Shown one piece after another: positions 33,769 to 45,364 of a DNA stretch of 52,805 bases; the first letter of the stretch is position 1; every line of letters begins with the position of its first letter. A model generated the notes under the pieces. The model was not told the origin of the DNA. It saw nothing but the letters and a program-made list of their open reading frames with translations, and ran no database searches. Source of the DNA: Fragilariopsis cylindrus CCMP1102 (Eukaryota > Bacillariophyta > Bacillariophyceae > Bacillariales > Bacillariaceae). The stretch is from contig FMBT01000097.1 in the NCBI GenBank assembly GCA_900095095.1, positions 1 through 52,805 on the forward strand. Reading direction: 5' to 3'. The position numbers and the translations under genes are program-made.

Positions 33769-36700
33769 ATGGAAAATCCAGACAATATTATAGTCGATGT
33801 AAATCCGACTGAAGATCCTCCTCCAAAAAATTGAGTTAGAAGTTCAACAACCCCAGCCTACTACAGATGTTTCCACTGTTGAGTCGTCTTCAGCGAATGT
33901 AGAAGGGGCCGTAACAGAAACAGACATCGGTAATGCCGCCGAAGAGGGGAAAATACGGAAACAACGAAATTGGAGCCATCTGACACTACTACTGACGACA
34001 TTAAAAACAAATAATGCCGATGCTAATGATACAGAAATTACAGATATTAAAATGGCAGAAGATGGAGAAATTGAAGTAAAAGAAGAAGAAGAACAATCCC
34101 CACAAGTCACACCTGCAGATGCTATTACCACCACCACCACCACTATCGACGATAAAAATAATGATAGTCCGTTTGAAGAGAAGGAAACTTCACCTGGAGA
34201 TGATCTGAAAGATGATCATCAAAGTTCCTCAACAAAGGATAATTTAGCTGCAGATGTTGTTGTCGCCACTACCGAAAGTTCAACTTTGACTACTACTGCG
34301 AAACCAGACACTGATGATGGAGGCGCTAGCACCGAAGAAGAGAAGGTAGTAGAACCAGCACCAGCTGCTGATACGATGACGAGACGACGTCGACACCAAC
34401 ACCACCACCACCTGAAATTGATCATGACGACGAAAGGCTGCCGCAGAAACAGCATCATCAACTCCGATCGTTAAGGAAGAATGATGATGTGACGAAGAAT
34501 GTTGAAGAAAAAGAGGAGGAAGAAGTCATATCGATGGAAATAGATTCATCAGAAAATCAAGATACGTCGGATCGGGGAACTGCAGATGAATCTCAGAAAG
34601 AAGCCCCAACAACAACCACCACCACCGAAATACTACTGCAGAACCCACTCTTATACGACTACATACAGTACTCGTGGACGGAGTAGTACTGAAACTGCGG
34701 CGGCGGCACAAGCGATTGCTGGCATGGTAAAAGAAAAAAAGCAACAGCCAGAGCGTGCAAAGTTACAGGAAAATTTTGAAGATTCGCCACGTCCTAAGGA
34801 TCCACCGTCGGGTGTTTCATTTCTTGTTGAGGCATTGACAGAGAAGAGCGTAGAACAAGGACACGATTCCTTCCAGACGTAGATGGTATGCATATGTTAC
34901 GGAAGAATGAAATCAAGGATGATGTTGCGTTGGCTCGTTCACTTCCTACCATTATTTCACCCCAGGGAAGTGTTCAAACTAGAACTAAAAGACTCGAAGG
35001 TGGTGCTGGTCGTCGTGCTAAGAAAATTGATGCTGATTCTATGGATGTTGATGGGGACAAAACCATCCCAGCAACCCCTGATGATGATGATGACGATGAT
35101 AATAGTGACAGTCCTAAGACAATCGAGTTGCCATATAGTAATTTGGTGGTCCCTTCTGATGCATTTGTTGCTCCAAAAGGTGTGGTTGATGGTGAAACAT
35201 ATGGCACAATCACAGTAAAGGATGTGGCACAGAACGAAGCCAACGTTCCATCGCCTTCGAAGGTTGAATCTGTAACATCATTTAATCCGCCTCGTCCTCC
35301 TGAGTCTGTTGGTGGAAAGAAGAAACACCGTATGATTCGATGGGAACGTAGACCTGAGGATATAGAAGTCGATATGAAGAATTACCGTCGAACTGTCCAA
35401 AGGACCCGCCAGGAGCTTCAAAAGTCCGAAGATGAGTATGATCGTCTTGAAATGATCGATGCTCACCTTCGTCGTCACTTTTTGAACCATACGGATTTGT
35501 TGAATGACGAAAACAAAAACCTACACGCTGAAATGGAAGTTGAAATACAAAATTTGATGAAAGGATCTGATTTAGCTGGCTCTAGAACTAGAAGTAAGAA
35601 TTAACGAAAGTTGATGTTGTTATGAGGGACGTCCTAAGCATGTTAACAAAAAATCAACAAAAAGATGTTTCGATGGATGATGGAACATCCAATGTAGAGT
35701 CAGATTTAACTACTCTATTTTCTGGTTATGGGGGATTAAACTCACAAGCATTTGTTGATTGGGATAATTCTACTGATTTCAAACCGATGAAACCATGTAG
35801 TTCTTGGATCGAACCTGGTCAACAAGTCAAAACTCCGTACGGTGAGGGCACTGTGCTTGCAGTATTTCCACCAGAATCACCCCCATCAACTAATACTACG
35901 GGGAATGTTGTTGGAATTACCGAAAGTGGCCAATCGCTTTTATCATCGGGGCGTGTGCCGACTGAATTGCAGAAAAATAAATCCCATGACGGAAAGGACG
36001 AGAAGGATAAATACGATTCCTTGCTCCCACTTAGAGTTAAAGTCCGTCTCAACTACGGGACTGGTACTTTTGTTGCTGCTTCTATAACTAAGATGGAGAG
36101 CCCAGCTCATTTTACGGATGCTAAACTTGCCAAACGTTGGAAGGGAATGATTGAATCGGCTGTTCAAGTCGGTCCTTGTATTGACTTGCAAGGTATGCTA
36201 CCAAATCCCGATAATGTTGGTAAAGAAATGTCTCCTGTTGGCGATGAAGGGAAGTCGAAAGTGTCCGAGATGGATGTCGATGGTGATAATAATGTGAAAT
36301 CTCCCGATGGGACTACTACCAGCACTGCTTTGGATTCATTTGATCAATTTTTCCCAGTTGGGGCATCTTTGATTCCGACAAAGAGTGGCAGAGGAAACTT
36401 CTTGCACAATATGGAAATTGGTGATATTGAAAAAACTTTGCAAACCGCTCTTTACGACGGACACGGTGTTTTAGGAAGGGTACGTTGCAATAAATAAAGT
36501 ATCTTCCCTATATGAAACAAATCGCATAATCGTTTGGTCTGTTCTGTTCTGTTCTAACTTTTCTGTCTTGAAACTCTTGTCTTTTAGAAATCGAATCCAG
36601 GAGTTACCAAAGATGTAAGAACATGGGAAGACGATGAACAGGAACATCTAACGTTACGAGGAAGCGTGCTTCAGTTGAAGAATGCTCTTTATCGGCAGCG

Positions 36701-37139
36701 ACGGATTCGTATTTTGAATGAGAGGACAAGTAATTCGATGAATGATCGTTATCGTCGTGCAGAAGAGTTGGTATCTGAAATGAGGTCTGACTTAAAGAGT
36801 CTGAAGCGTAGATTAGGAGATGAGTTGAATGAACTTGGTATCACCGATGAAAATGCTAATCAAATACTTTTCCAGTTTTATCAAGGTCACCAGGAAGAAG
36901 ATAAAGGTGATGCATCAACACCTAAACGTTCACGCCGAGCTAGTAGCATGCTTGGAGAGATGTTGACTGCTGATATTGATATTAGCATTGGTATTGGTAT
37001 TGGTATTGGAAACAATGATCGCATAGAGGGAGATCCTCGTGATTCGATGGATGACCAGGCAACTGATGATTTCTCTGGGGACGATCTTGAGGCACATCGC
37101 CCCACGAAGAAAATCCGACCGAGTGCTTTGGGGGAATAG
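33769..37139 (+). CDS. unrecognised acidic protein with coiled coils and a small beta-barrel-like segment
   Basis: I do not recognise this gene. The ATG at 33769 opens a very acidic, Thr/Pro-rich N-terminal half broken into several frames (about 33830, 33955, 34010, 34376, 34650, 34865 and 35610). In each case the same composition resumes in another frame. The better-ordered part has a basic-hydrophobic patch (KKHRMIRWERRPEDIEVD), a coiled coil (35380-35560), a segment reminiscent of SH3-like barrels (GQQVKTPYGEGTVLAVF ... RVKVRLNYGTGTFV) and, after a 108-nt phase-0 intron (36480-36587), a second coiled coil with RRAEELVSEMRSDLKSLK and a Gly-Ile repeat. The C-terminus has KR-rich nuclear-signal-like strings. 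Probably nuclear; function unknown. Confidence 0.6.
36986..37009 (+). repeat. in-frame hexanucleotide repeat ATTGGT
   Basis: Four ATTGGT copies inside the acidic coiled-coil gene encode an Ile-Gly repeat. Because the unit is six bases, length changes keep the frame. Confidence 0.8.
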
Positions 37140-37767
37140 GGTTTTCAATGTCAAATATGTGATAACTGCAGGAATTTTGTGGGGCATGATGTATTGCAAA
37201 GTTTGTTGTAGCTGTGTTCATTTTTAGGGTAATTACTCTATAATATAATATATTACATGTATTCAGTTTCCATATCTTACTTGATCATCCAAATGGGACG
37301 GAAAACAGTGCAATTGTTTAGGCTAAAGTGCAAATATGGTTAGAAGCCCCCTTTAGAGAGATAGAGAGTGTGTGTGTGTGTGTGTGTGCATATCTAATAC
37401 TGCTAACTCGTTGACCACCAATCATGGAGTGTGCAAGCATAGGAAGGACCTTCCTTAGGGCAGTGAGAAACTTTGTATGCAACAATGTATCCTTTATGAT
37501 AGTAGTGATCCTTTTTGTAGGACTCCTTGATAGTTCTTTATCATATAAGAAATTTCTAGTGATAATCAACATTAAAAAATTAACACTTTATGACACCACC
37601 ACTACAGCCAGTGAAATTAGAAGAGAAAACATGAGAAATGATATCATGAGAAAAACTGTATATACAATAATTGTCAATAATTTTTAGTTTTGAGATACAT
37701 TTACAAAGTACCAGATCTATCATTACCACTCCTTGGATGTCCTTACTTGTAATTGTTTGTTGAGACC

Positions 37768-37803
<36 letters not shown>

Positions 37804-38234
37804 CACATGATGTAATTGATTTGCATGTGATTGATGTAGCCTAATCCCCATCTGGCTTGTGTTCTTCTTGCTTATGTGCGCGGCGCGTTGATACTTACAT
37901 GCTGAGAGCATGTGCTTAGATATATGTTTTGGGGCAATTCAACGCTAGCTTATGCTGCCTTTACTCGCGACAGGCAGTCACATTTTAATGTCGAAAATAT
38001 TTTTTGATACCACCGGTAGAAGTTGAAAGAGTTTGTGAAGAATTTATAACTGTTAGAAATCAGAAATCAGCCAATGCATAAAAAAAGGATCAATATGGCG
38101 TATAAAGTAAGCCAAGATAGAATGCATTAGAGAAGTGTCAATTATATACTGCAATTGCACACGAGCCAAGACACGAGAATCAGCAGCTGAATAGAAAAAA
38201 GGACCTGTATACGGAAAGATAGGAAACAAATTTA
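37140..38234. other. intergenic region with GT microsatellites
   Basis: Contains (GT)n at about 37370-37388 and a longer run at about 37770-37801. No gene recognised; two short frames near 37424-37687 and 37723-37911 have no support. Confidence 0.5.
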
Positions 38235-41200
38235 ATGATCTTTACTGGTGATAGAGTAGCAACTAACGATGAGAAAATGGACGAAGTGACAAGCTCTCAG
38301 GACGAACAAAAGTCATCGTATTCGAAGCGTTCGAGTGTTGTAGAATTGTGGAGAAAAGAGAGGGAGCGATAAGTTCTTCCAATACAACAAAAATAAAAAT
38401 ACAAGTCCAAGTCCAAGTAAAAGTTCTATAATATCAGCAGCGGAAGAAGAAGAAGAAGAAAAATTACCAATTAATAGTAACAAATTTGAAGAAGAAAAGA
38501 AACAATACAATCATCAGCAGCATCAACATCAGCAGATTGGTTCATCACAGCATTCGGAACAAGATTCTCGGCAGCATAATGAAAAAAGTGCTTCCGATTC
38601 TAATTTACGGTATGATGATGATGATGATGATGATAATAATTCCAAAAAAAATATAGCTTCCGATTCCGAGAGAAATGAACCAGAATCAGCAGTCACTACT
38701 GGAAATAATGGTAATAATAACACCGGCGACGGCGGCAATGGGAAATAGGAAAGAAAAGGGTGTTGTTGTTGTTAGCGCACCCGCCCGCAGGTCTAATATC
38801 AAAATTCCTGGAAGAAGAAAGCCGTTTCGTCACCAAACATCCTTCAACTCCTAATAGGAAGGCAATACATATAATACTACTCCCTGTAGTCCTGTTATAT
38901 TATATAATGAACAACCCACCGAATTGGCACCTTCCAATTGCTGCAATCCAGTAGTAGTAGTATAGATGATGTCGACCGGCAGTCATTAGACTCAAGTTTG
39001 AATAATAGTAGTCCCATCGTAGTAGAATCTATACTGCTACTACTACTACTACCACTACTACATCACCTTCCGTTAAAAGGTCAGGTATTCGGAATTCTTC
39101 GTGGCGTAATCGTGGAGGAAGTATTGGAAGTATCAATTCTACAACTTCAACTACTAACAGTGTTAAACCAATAATAGATGAACAGCAGGCAGCAAAAGAT
39201 GACGACGTTAACGAAACTCCTCCATCCAACAGCAACAGCAACGCTACTAGTAGTCCAAGTAGTAGTGCATTTGATGAATTGAAATCAAAATGGGCCAAGT
39301 TTGGGGTACAACATCAACCTCCTCATCCGACGAGCACGAAATCATTACCATCACAAGCCTACTACTACTACTACACCAACTAAATCGTTTCCAAGGACGG
39401 TACCTCTTCTGATGGAAATCATGTTGCACAAACAGTGACAAAAAAAAAAAAAAAAACAAAAAAAAAAAAAAAAAAAGAAGAAAGTCTCCTTCTAGGATAA
39501 ATGTCGACACAATTACCAGGATGAACAAACCATTCAGAATGAACTAGTAATAGTAACAGGAGAAGGAAGTAGTCCGACGTCAAATATTTCTTCTGCTGAG
39601 AATAACAAGAGTAAATTCTCAAAGCCTACTAAAATCTCGAGAGTTAAGAATCTGAGAAAAATCAATACTAGTAGTAGCATTCCGGATAATCGCATCCAAA
39701 AGAGCAGTATCGGATTAAACTCAAAAGTAACAACGAAGTCATCGCCGTCTTCTTCTCCTTCTGCTTCTCCTCTTGCATCAAAGCGGTAAGTATGGGATCT
39801 TCTAGACTGGCTTCACGGAGAAAGTTGGATTCAAAAGGACTTCGTTCAAAGTATACTCGTAGACAAACTTCTGCTACAAGTTCTACCACGTCCAACACGG
39901 ACGAGGAGTCACTCGACATAACAACAAAGAACTCTTCAGCTACGAATTCTTCAGCTGATGATTTAATTCCTATAAAACAAAGGAGCATTGCTGTGACTAC
40001 TTCTTTCGTATCAGCCGAACAGTCTGTTCATCATTCATTATTGCCATCATCGGCTGAAAAAGGATTTGTTCCTAGCTTTCCACTTGATGAATCACTTCAG
40101 GATGATTCTTTAAATTTGTACAATACAGCAGCAGCAGCAACAACAACAACAAAAGTAATAGGAAAAAGCGAAGAATTAAACACCAGAGATCATCCATCTC
40201 ACTCTTTTGTTCCGATACAATCACAGTACGAAACTACTGATCGACGATCGGCTGGAACGAATGGAGGAGAAATGACGAAGTCGACACTATTATCGCCGCA
40301 ATCGAATTCGACAGACGCTTTAAATAATTTTATTGCGGTATCCAAGTTCAAGTCAAATTCCCCTATCATCTATCCCAAGACTCAGAATAATCAGCAGCAA
40401 AATCCTAACAACAACGAAGTCGATAGAACTAGCTGTGATGATTCGTGGTCTAGTAGTGCATCTAACTCTAGAAGAGAAGGATCGGGAGAGAATTGCAACC
40501 AGAACTATACCAAAATTCTCGTTCGCCCTTCAATTCTCGTGCCAGCCGAAAACTTCGAGAGATTCGTCAGAGACAACAACAGCTACGCAATAGCAGGATC
40601 GAAGGACAAGATAATACCAGTGGTGAATCGTCAAAAGAATTGAACACGGAAGTTCTCACGAACGAGAGTCAAAACAATAATGTTGTATCGTCACCAGAAT
40701 TGACCATGAAAGCCTCAGTTCCGCATGACGAAGCTAATCACAGTCTTGATGATTCATGCCAGTCATACAATGTTCTACAGCCTCAACCTCTATTAGATTC
40801 TCCTATTCAGACTCCTCGAATTGTTGATTCCCGACCTTCCGTGTCTACCCCGATAATACAGAGAACCAAAACCAATGAATCATGCGCAAGCTCGTTGATA
40901 TCAATGGATGAATCAACTGCTGTAAGCCCGAGTCTATATTCAGAAACTACTAATGATAACTCACAGATGATGCATTCAAAAGCTGAAAGTGCTACCATTG
41001 GTGGAGAAACTAGGGACTCTCAAACGACTAGGGACTCCTCCCAAAGATCTCGTTTGATTGTCCCTGATGCAGATAGGATGGTTCCAGAAGAGTTTGTTTC
41101 CGAGAAAGATGCAAATGTAGAGTCCTTCAAGACAGCGTATGAGACTACGAGTTTCGAACAAATTGCGAAGGACATGACAGAACAGGCGAGCTCTGTTCTC

Positions 41201-41368
41201 GGTATAAATATTCTGAACAATGGAATGCAAAACACTTTAAATGAACTTGGGCTTGGAGATGTATTTCGACAGAAGAAAACTACTCGGAAGAAGGTACCAA
41301 GAAGTAGAGTACCAAGTCCTGTTGAAGAAGTTGCTATTGAGGTTGAGTATGTTGCCGACTCGGATTGA
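38235..41368 (+). CDS. large Ser/Asn/Thr-rich low-complexity protein, unrecognised
   Basis: The ATG at 38235 starts a frame that, through several one-base slips (about 38370, 38745, 39000, 39390 and 40490), keeps the same Ser/Asn/Gln/Glu-rich composition up to the stop at 41366-41368. More ordered islands are a basic helix SRASRKLREIRQRQQQLR (about 40540-40590) and the C-terminal FEQIAKDMTEQASSVLGINI ... LGDVFRQKKTTRKK, suggesting a short functional C-terminal domain after a long disordered region. About 1040 residues if continuous. Contains a poly-Lys tract encoded by an A-run. Gene borders in the first 1.5 kb are uncertain. It converges on the ArfGAP gene with 141 bp between stops. Confidence 0.5.
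39440..39476 (+). repeat. poly-A tract within coding sequence
   Basis: Thirty-six A residues interrupted by a single C, within the low-complexity gene. Translates as Lys/Gln/Thr depending on frame. Such a run is prone to length error in sequencing. Confidence 0.9.
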
Positions 41369-41509
41369 TAAAGACAACACAAAAATGTTGGATGGAGTCA
41401 TTACGTTTGCTACAAATCGCAAAAATACTGTATGTAATAGTAAAATTATTTGTGTTTAAATAACTATTTTTGTGCTGTATGTACTTTTAATCACATTTAT
41501 TCATTTATT

Positions 41510-44429
41510 TTAAGTCACTTTAGTTGAGAGGTATTCTATCATAGCGCGATCGGAATTGGCAAGGACCGCCGAATCCAGGACTCCTTGCGTTATACTATCG
41601 CGGGCACTCATTTTTGCTCCGTTCTGAAGAAGCAACTCGGCACATTCGATCGCCTTCCAATCTTCAGTGTCTTCTGCTTTGATCTGAGTGCATACGTGTA
41701 GGGCAGTTCTATTGTTATCGTCGGTATTTTTCCACGAAGCAACAGCACCATGGGCCAACGCCCTAGCTAAACCTAAAACATTACAATTTCTAGTAGCTTC
41801 GTACATTTCCTTCGAAATATTTTCATCGAGTTCCGCAGAAGTCTTCCCATCCTTATCGGAAAGCTTCAAAAATCCTTTCCATAAATACTTGCTCTTGATC
41901 CATTCTTCTTTTGCCTTTCGGCCTGAGCTTTCGCTGGGTTTCTCCCACCCTTTTTGTGTCACGACTCCCTCTTCCCAAATCGCATTTGCGTTGTCATTTC
42001 CAATAGCTAGGATAAGATTGGCTTCGCTTTCACTCAGCGAGTCTAGTTTTAACGAGCGGACCTTGCTTACATGAACACCAAGTGATCTATGCACACCACT
42101 ACAATCGATACACATCAATATACCCAAGTTTAGAGAAACCCAATCGGGATTCGGAGCACCGCAATCCACGCATGTTGAATTTGCTCCCATGATCTCAGGT
42201 ACCAGATTAGTCTGTGCTGTGTTTTGTTCTCTCCCGAATGATCCATAGTTGTCGATGTCATGAAGCTCCGGCATGCCGACAGCATCACATTCATCGAGCG
42301 AGTCATTTGAATATGTTCTCGGTGTTTTCTTATCTGATCTGGTCGGTGGTCTACCAACATCCCGTGAGTTTCCATTAACAAGCTGATCCTCGATACCTTT
42401 GCGAATAATACCAACCCATTTCTTAAATTCGAGAGGTCCTCTAGTTTGTAGCACAAGAGGTTTCAGACTCATCGGGTTGTGGACTTCAAAGCAAAAACGA
42501 GGACCTTCCTTGGGTGCTTCTTTCACTGAGCACAAAACGACATCACATATCTTTACGCGTTCCAAGGTATTTGAGAATGCTTCTCCTTCGTTTCCTTTTT
42601 TATTATCATCGCTGTTTCGAAAATAGTAGATCCCAACTGAATCCATCATGAACCATCTCTTTCTCCAAGGACTTAATGAGATTATACTGTCGCTCTTTTT
42701 GTACAACCAACCTTCAACAAACATTCCTGGTGTTGGATCGCGTTGGAGACGAGTCGAATCCGCTAGTAAATTTGGCAGTTTCCATATCTGAACCTGTTCT
42801 TCTATTTCTTCTAAACCAGTTGCTTGCCGCTCCATGTAAGCCTTATCGCCACGTGAAATAGCTTCGACGATTATGGAAGAACTCTTTGTAATTTCCTTTA
42901 ACCCATCGATTGTTCCTTCAATATCTCCCTCTCTAGCTTGCCAAGAAGGCCCAAGTCGTTTCTCAAGTGTATCCCTAGCAGCGGACTGGTCCACTTGGAA
43001 ACGGGTCATAGTTGGAACGAGATTAGTAACAAGATCAGAACAGTGATGATAGTATGCTCGGATACCATGCAACGATACCAATACATTTTCACCAACTTCG
43101 AATTTTCTTCTTTGTTTGTGTGCAACGATGTGTTTTGACAGTTGGAAACGTTTTAGTTCTGCAGTGGCCTGAGCCAGTCTTACTTGCTCTAGTGTTAGTC
43201 TTAGGGTTGCAGCAGTTGTCGCAAGCTGCACAGCAGGATCCACAGAATCCGACTGTGTTCGAGGGGATGGATTTCGGGTATTGTGTCCCATCCCCTGAGA
43301 AAGATTGGTCTTAGTCTCCGGTTTATTCCGATTTGAAAATCGCGAAAAGAAGCTTGTTCCGTGGTTTTCCACTTGTTCACTAAACTTATTCCTTCCTTCT
43401 GCAGTGCTAAGCGCTGCAGCGTGCCTTCCGTTTAGATATTTTCCTAAAAGTTCATCAGCAGATACAGTAGCCTTTTCAGCGTTTTCTTTCAAATTTTTTG
43501 CGGTATTGTACTCCAAACTTTTCATAGGTTCATTTAAAAAAAGGTCAATATCACGACGTAAGGTACACAATATTTGAATGAATGAATGAATTGAATGTTC
43601 AGGACACGCAAAGCCAAAGACTGATTTTGTGTTAGCTTACCTGGCAAATTTTTCTAACGAAGTGACCATGGTGGCCTCAAAAGACCGCGTCATTTGGATT
43701 TGTGCTTCAGCAATTTCCTCTAGCATCTAAAGCAATTATATCGAGGAACAATTATTGTAAGTACAAAAAATGCTTATTCGTCACACGAAGAGTTGATAGT
43801 TTCTTTTTACATATTCTCTTCACCATTTCCATTTTTTATCTTAAACAATTTAATAGAATCAAACGTTGTTGTATACGCACCTCAGACATCACCCCTAAGA
43901 GACTAGCCATATCTTCACCGACAGCACGTCGTCTTTCGGCAACTGCTTCAGCCTCTCGAGACTTAGTTTCTTCAAAAGAATTCCCATCATCATCGGCATT
44001 CGGCTGTTGAAGACGACATGCAACTGCCAAGCGTCGAGTCGATTCGGACATAAGAGCACCACATTTTCCAAATGTTTTCGTCCTCGCTGCTATATCATTA
44101 AGGGTTGAATGAAAAATTTGCATTGAATTCATTTCATTTTCAACATACGATGAGAAATACGGTGAATCGGCACTGAAACTATTTTGGACGTTGGCATTAA
44201 AATTAGAATCTTTACTACTTTGACCTGTATCCAAGTTCCTCACAGAATTTGACCTAACACTCTTTTTTCCATCATCTCCTTTTTCTTCTTGGACAACTTC
44301 TTCATCTGCTGCTTCTTTTTCCTGGACAACTTCTTTCTCAGCAGCTTCTTCTTCCTGTACAACTTCTTTATCTGTAGTAGGTGAATCAACCTCCTTCTGG
44401 GGATTTGCTGTATCCTCCACCGACGACAT
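41510..44429 (-). CDS. BAR-PH-ArfGAP-ankyrin protein (ACAP/AGD1-4 type)
   Basis: Stimulates GTP hydrolysis on Arf GTPases during vesicle traffic on curved membranes. Exon 1 (44429-43881): acidic repeats of [11 protein letters not shown] type, then the start of a BAR-like helical domain. Exon 2 (43726-43641) and exon 3 (43517-41510) follow introns of 154 and 123 nt. The splice AG|T joins TSLEKFA to SLEYNTAKN, keeping BAR spacing. Exon 3 has a PH domain ([10 protein letters not shown] ... RKRWFMMD ... FKKWVGII), an ArfGAP zinc finger ([11 protein letters not shown] ... [12 protein letters not shown], CxxC-x16-CxxC with the catalytic Arg) and ankyrin-like repeats ([20 protein letters not shown]). 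Exons sum to 2643 nt, 880 residues, no frame break. The same domain order is found in animal ACAPs and plant AGD1-4. Confidence 0.92.
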
Positions 44430-45364
44430 CGTCTGCGTATGGGAGCGTGTGTGCGTTTTATCGAAGGCGCCTACGTGAATTGACCTGTTCTAAAGATCCA
44501 ATCAGTAGAAAGGGGAGAACTCTGAGGAATGTCACAATAATATTCTAGCTACTAGTACCACTTTCCGTATCGTGGCGTAAAAGATAAAAAAGGGAGGGCA
44601 ACTCAAATTCGAAACTACAGCTTTCTTCACCAATATAACAGAGTAAATCTCTTTAAATGAATCTATTCTCTTCTTAATTATTCAAGGCAAGCAAGTTGAA
44701 TAGTTGAGCTCGACTGTAAGCGAGTATTATGGTGTATAACGTTACTCTTGATTTTTCGTCGAAATGTAATGCATAAAAAATAAAAATTTATCACAATGCT
44801 GGGTGCAAAATAGCGTGAGACGCAATCAACGCGTAAATTCATTGCGAATTTTTATATATGCCCTAGTACGAGGCACATTAGGGTCATTAAAAACAGTAGG
44901 TAAATAGGGATATTTTACATAAATACTACATCGAATTCAGAGTAGGGCCCATAATTTATGGCTTTTAAAGTCGTTGTATCTATATAGTTTCAAAGTTAAT
45001 AAATATCAGAGTAACAACTGATCAGATTCAAAATATATAAATAATGTGCATGTCTTTTTAGTTCTATAACTAAAAGCAGTTTTAAAAAACTTTTCCTGTA
45101 GCAGAGAACTTAGCCCAAGATAGAGACCTCTGCTAATGAGTTAATTGGTATACAAAGGTCTTAATGAAAGAGAGACGAACTAGCAGGACACTCTCGTCGT
45201 TTATACAGTTCCATGTGATTTCATCGAAGCTAGATTAGCTTCATTTATTTATTTCGCCGTCAATCTCGGATGATTTAATATAATATACCGACTTATTGTC
45301 GGTCTCTTGAGAAGAGAGAGGGAGAAAAAGATCATTGTTTTATGGCTATACTTATTGTTCTTGT
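44430..45364. other. intergenic region upstream of the ArfGAP gene
   Basis: 935 bp, AT-rich, containing the ArfGAP promoter and the 3' flank of the RING-CH gene. No open frame or repeat of note. Confidence 0.4.

Noticed and set aside
34219..34461. Minus-strand frame opposite the acidic gene
   Set aside because: Val/Trp/Ser-rich antisense shadow of plus-strand acidic and Thr-rich codons.
37723..37911. Small minus-strand frame over the GT microsatellite
   Set aside because: Its His-Thr repeat is just translation of the GT/AC run.
43518..43640. Start of the ArfGAP protein at the 43570 TTG frame
   Set aside because: An upstream ATG exon and two GT-AG introns give an 880-residue protein with correct BAR spacing; the TTG lies inside the second intron.
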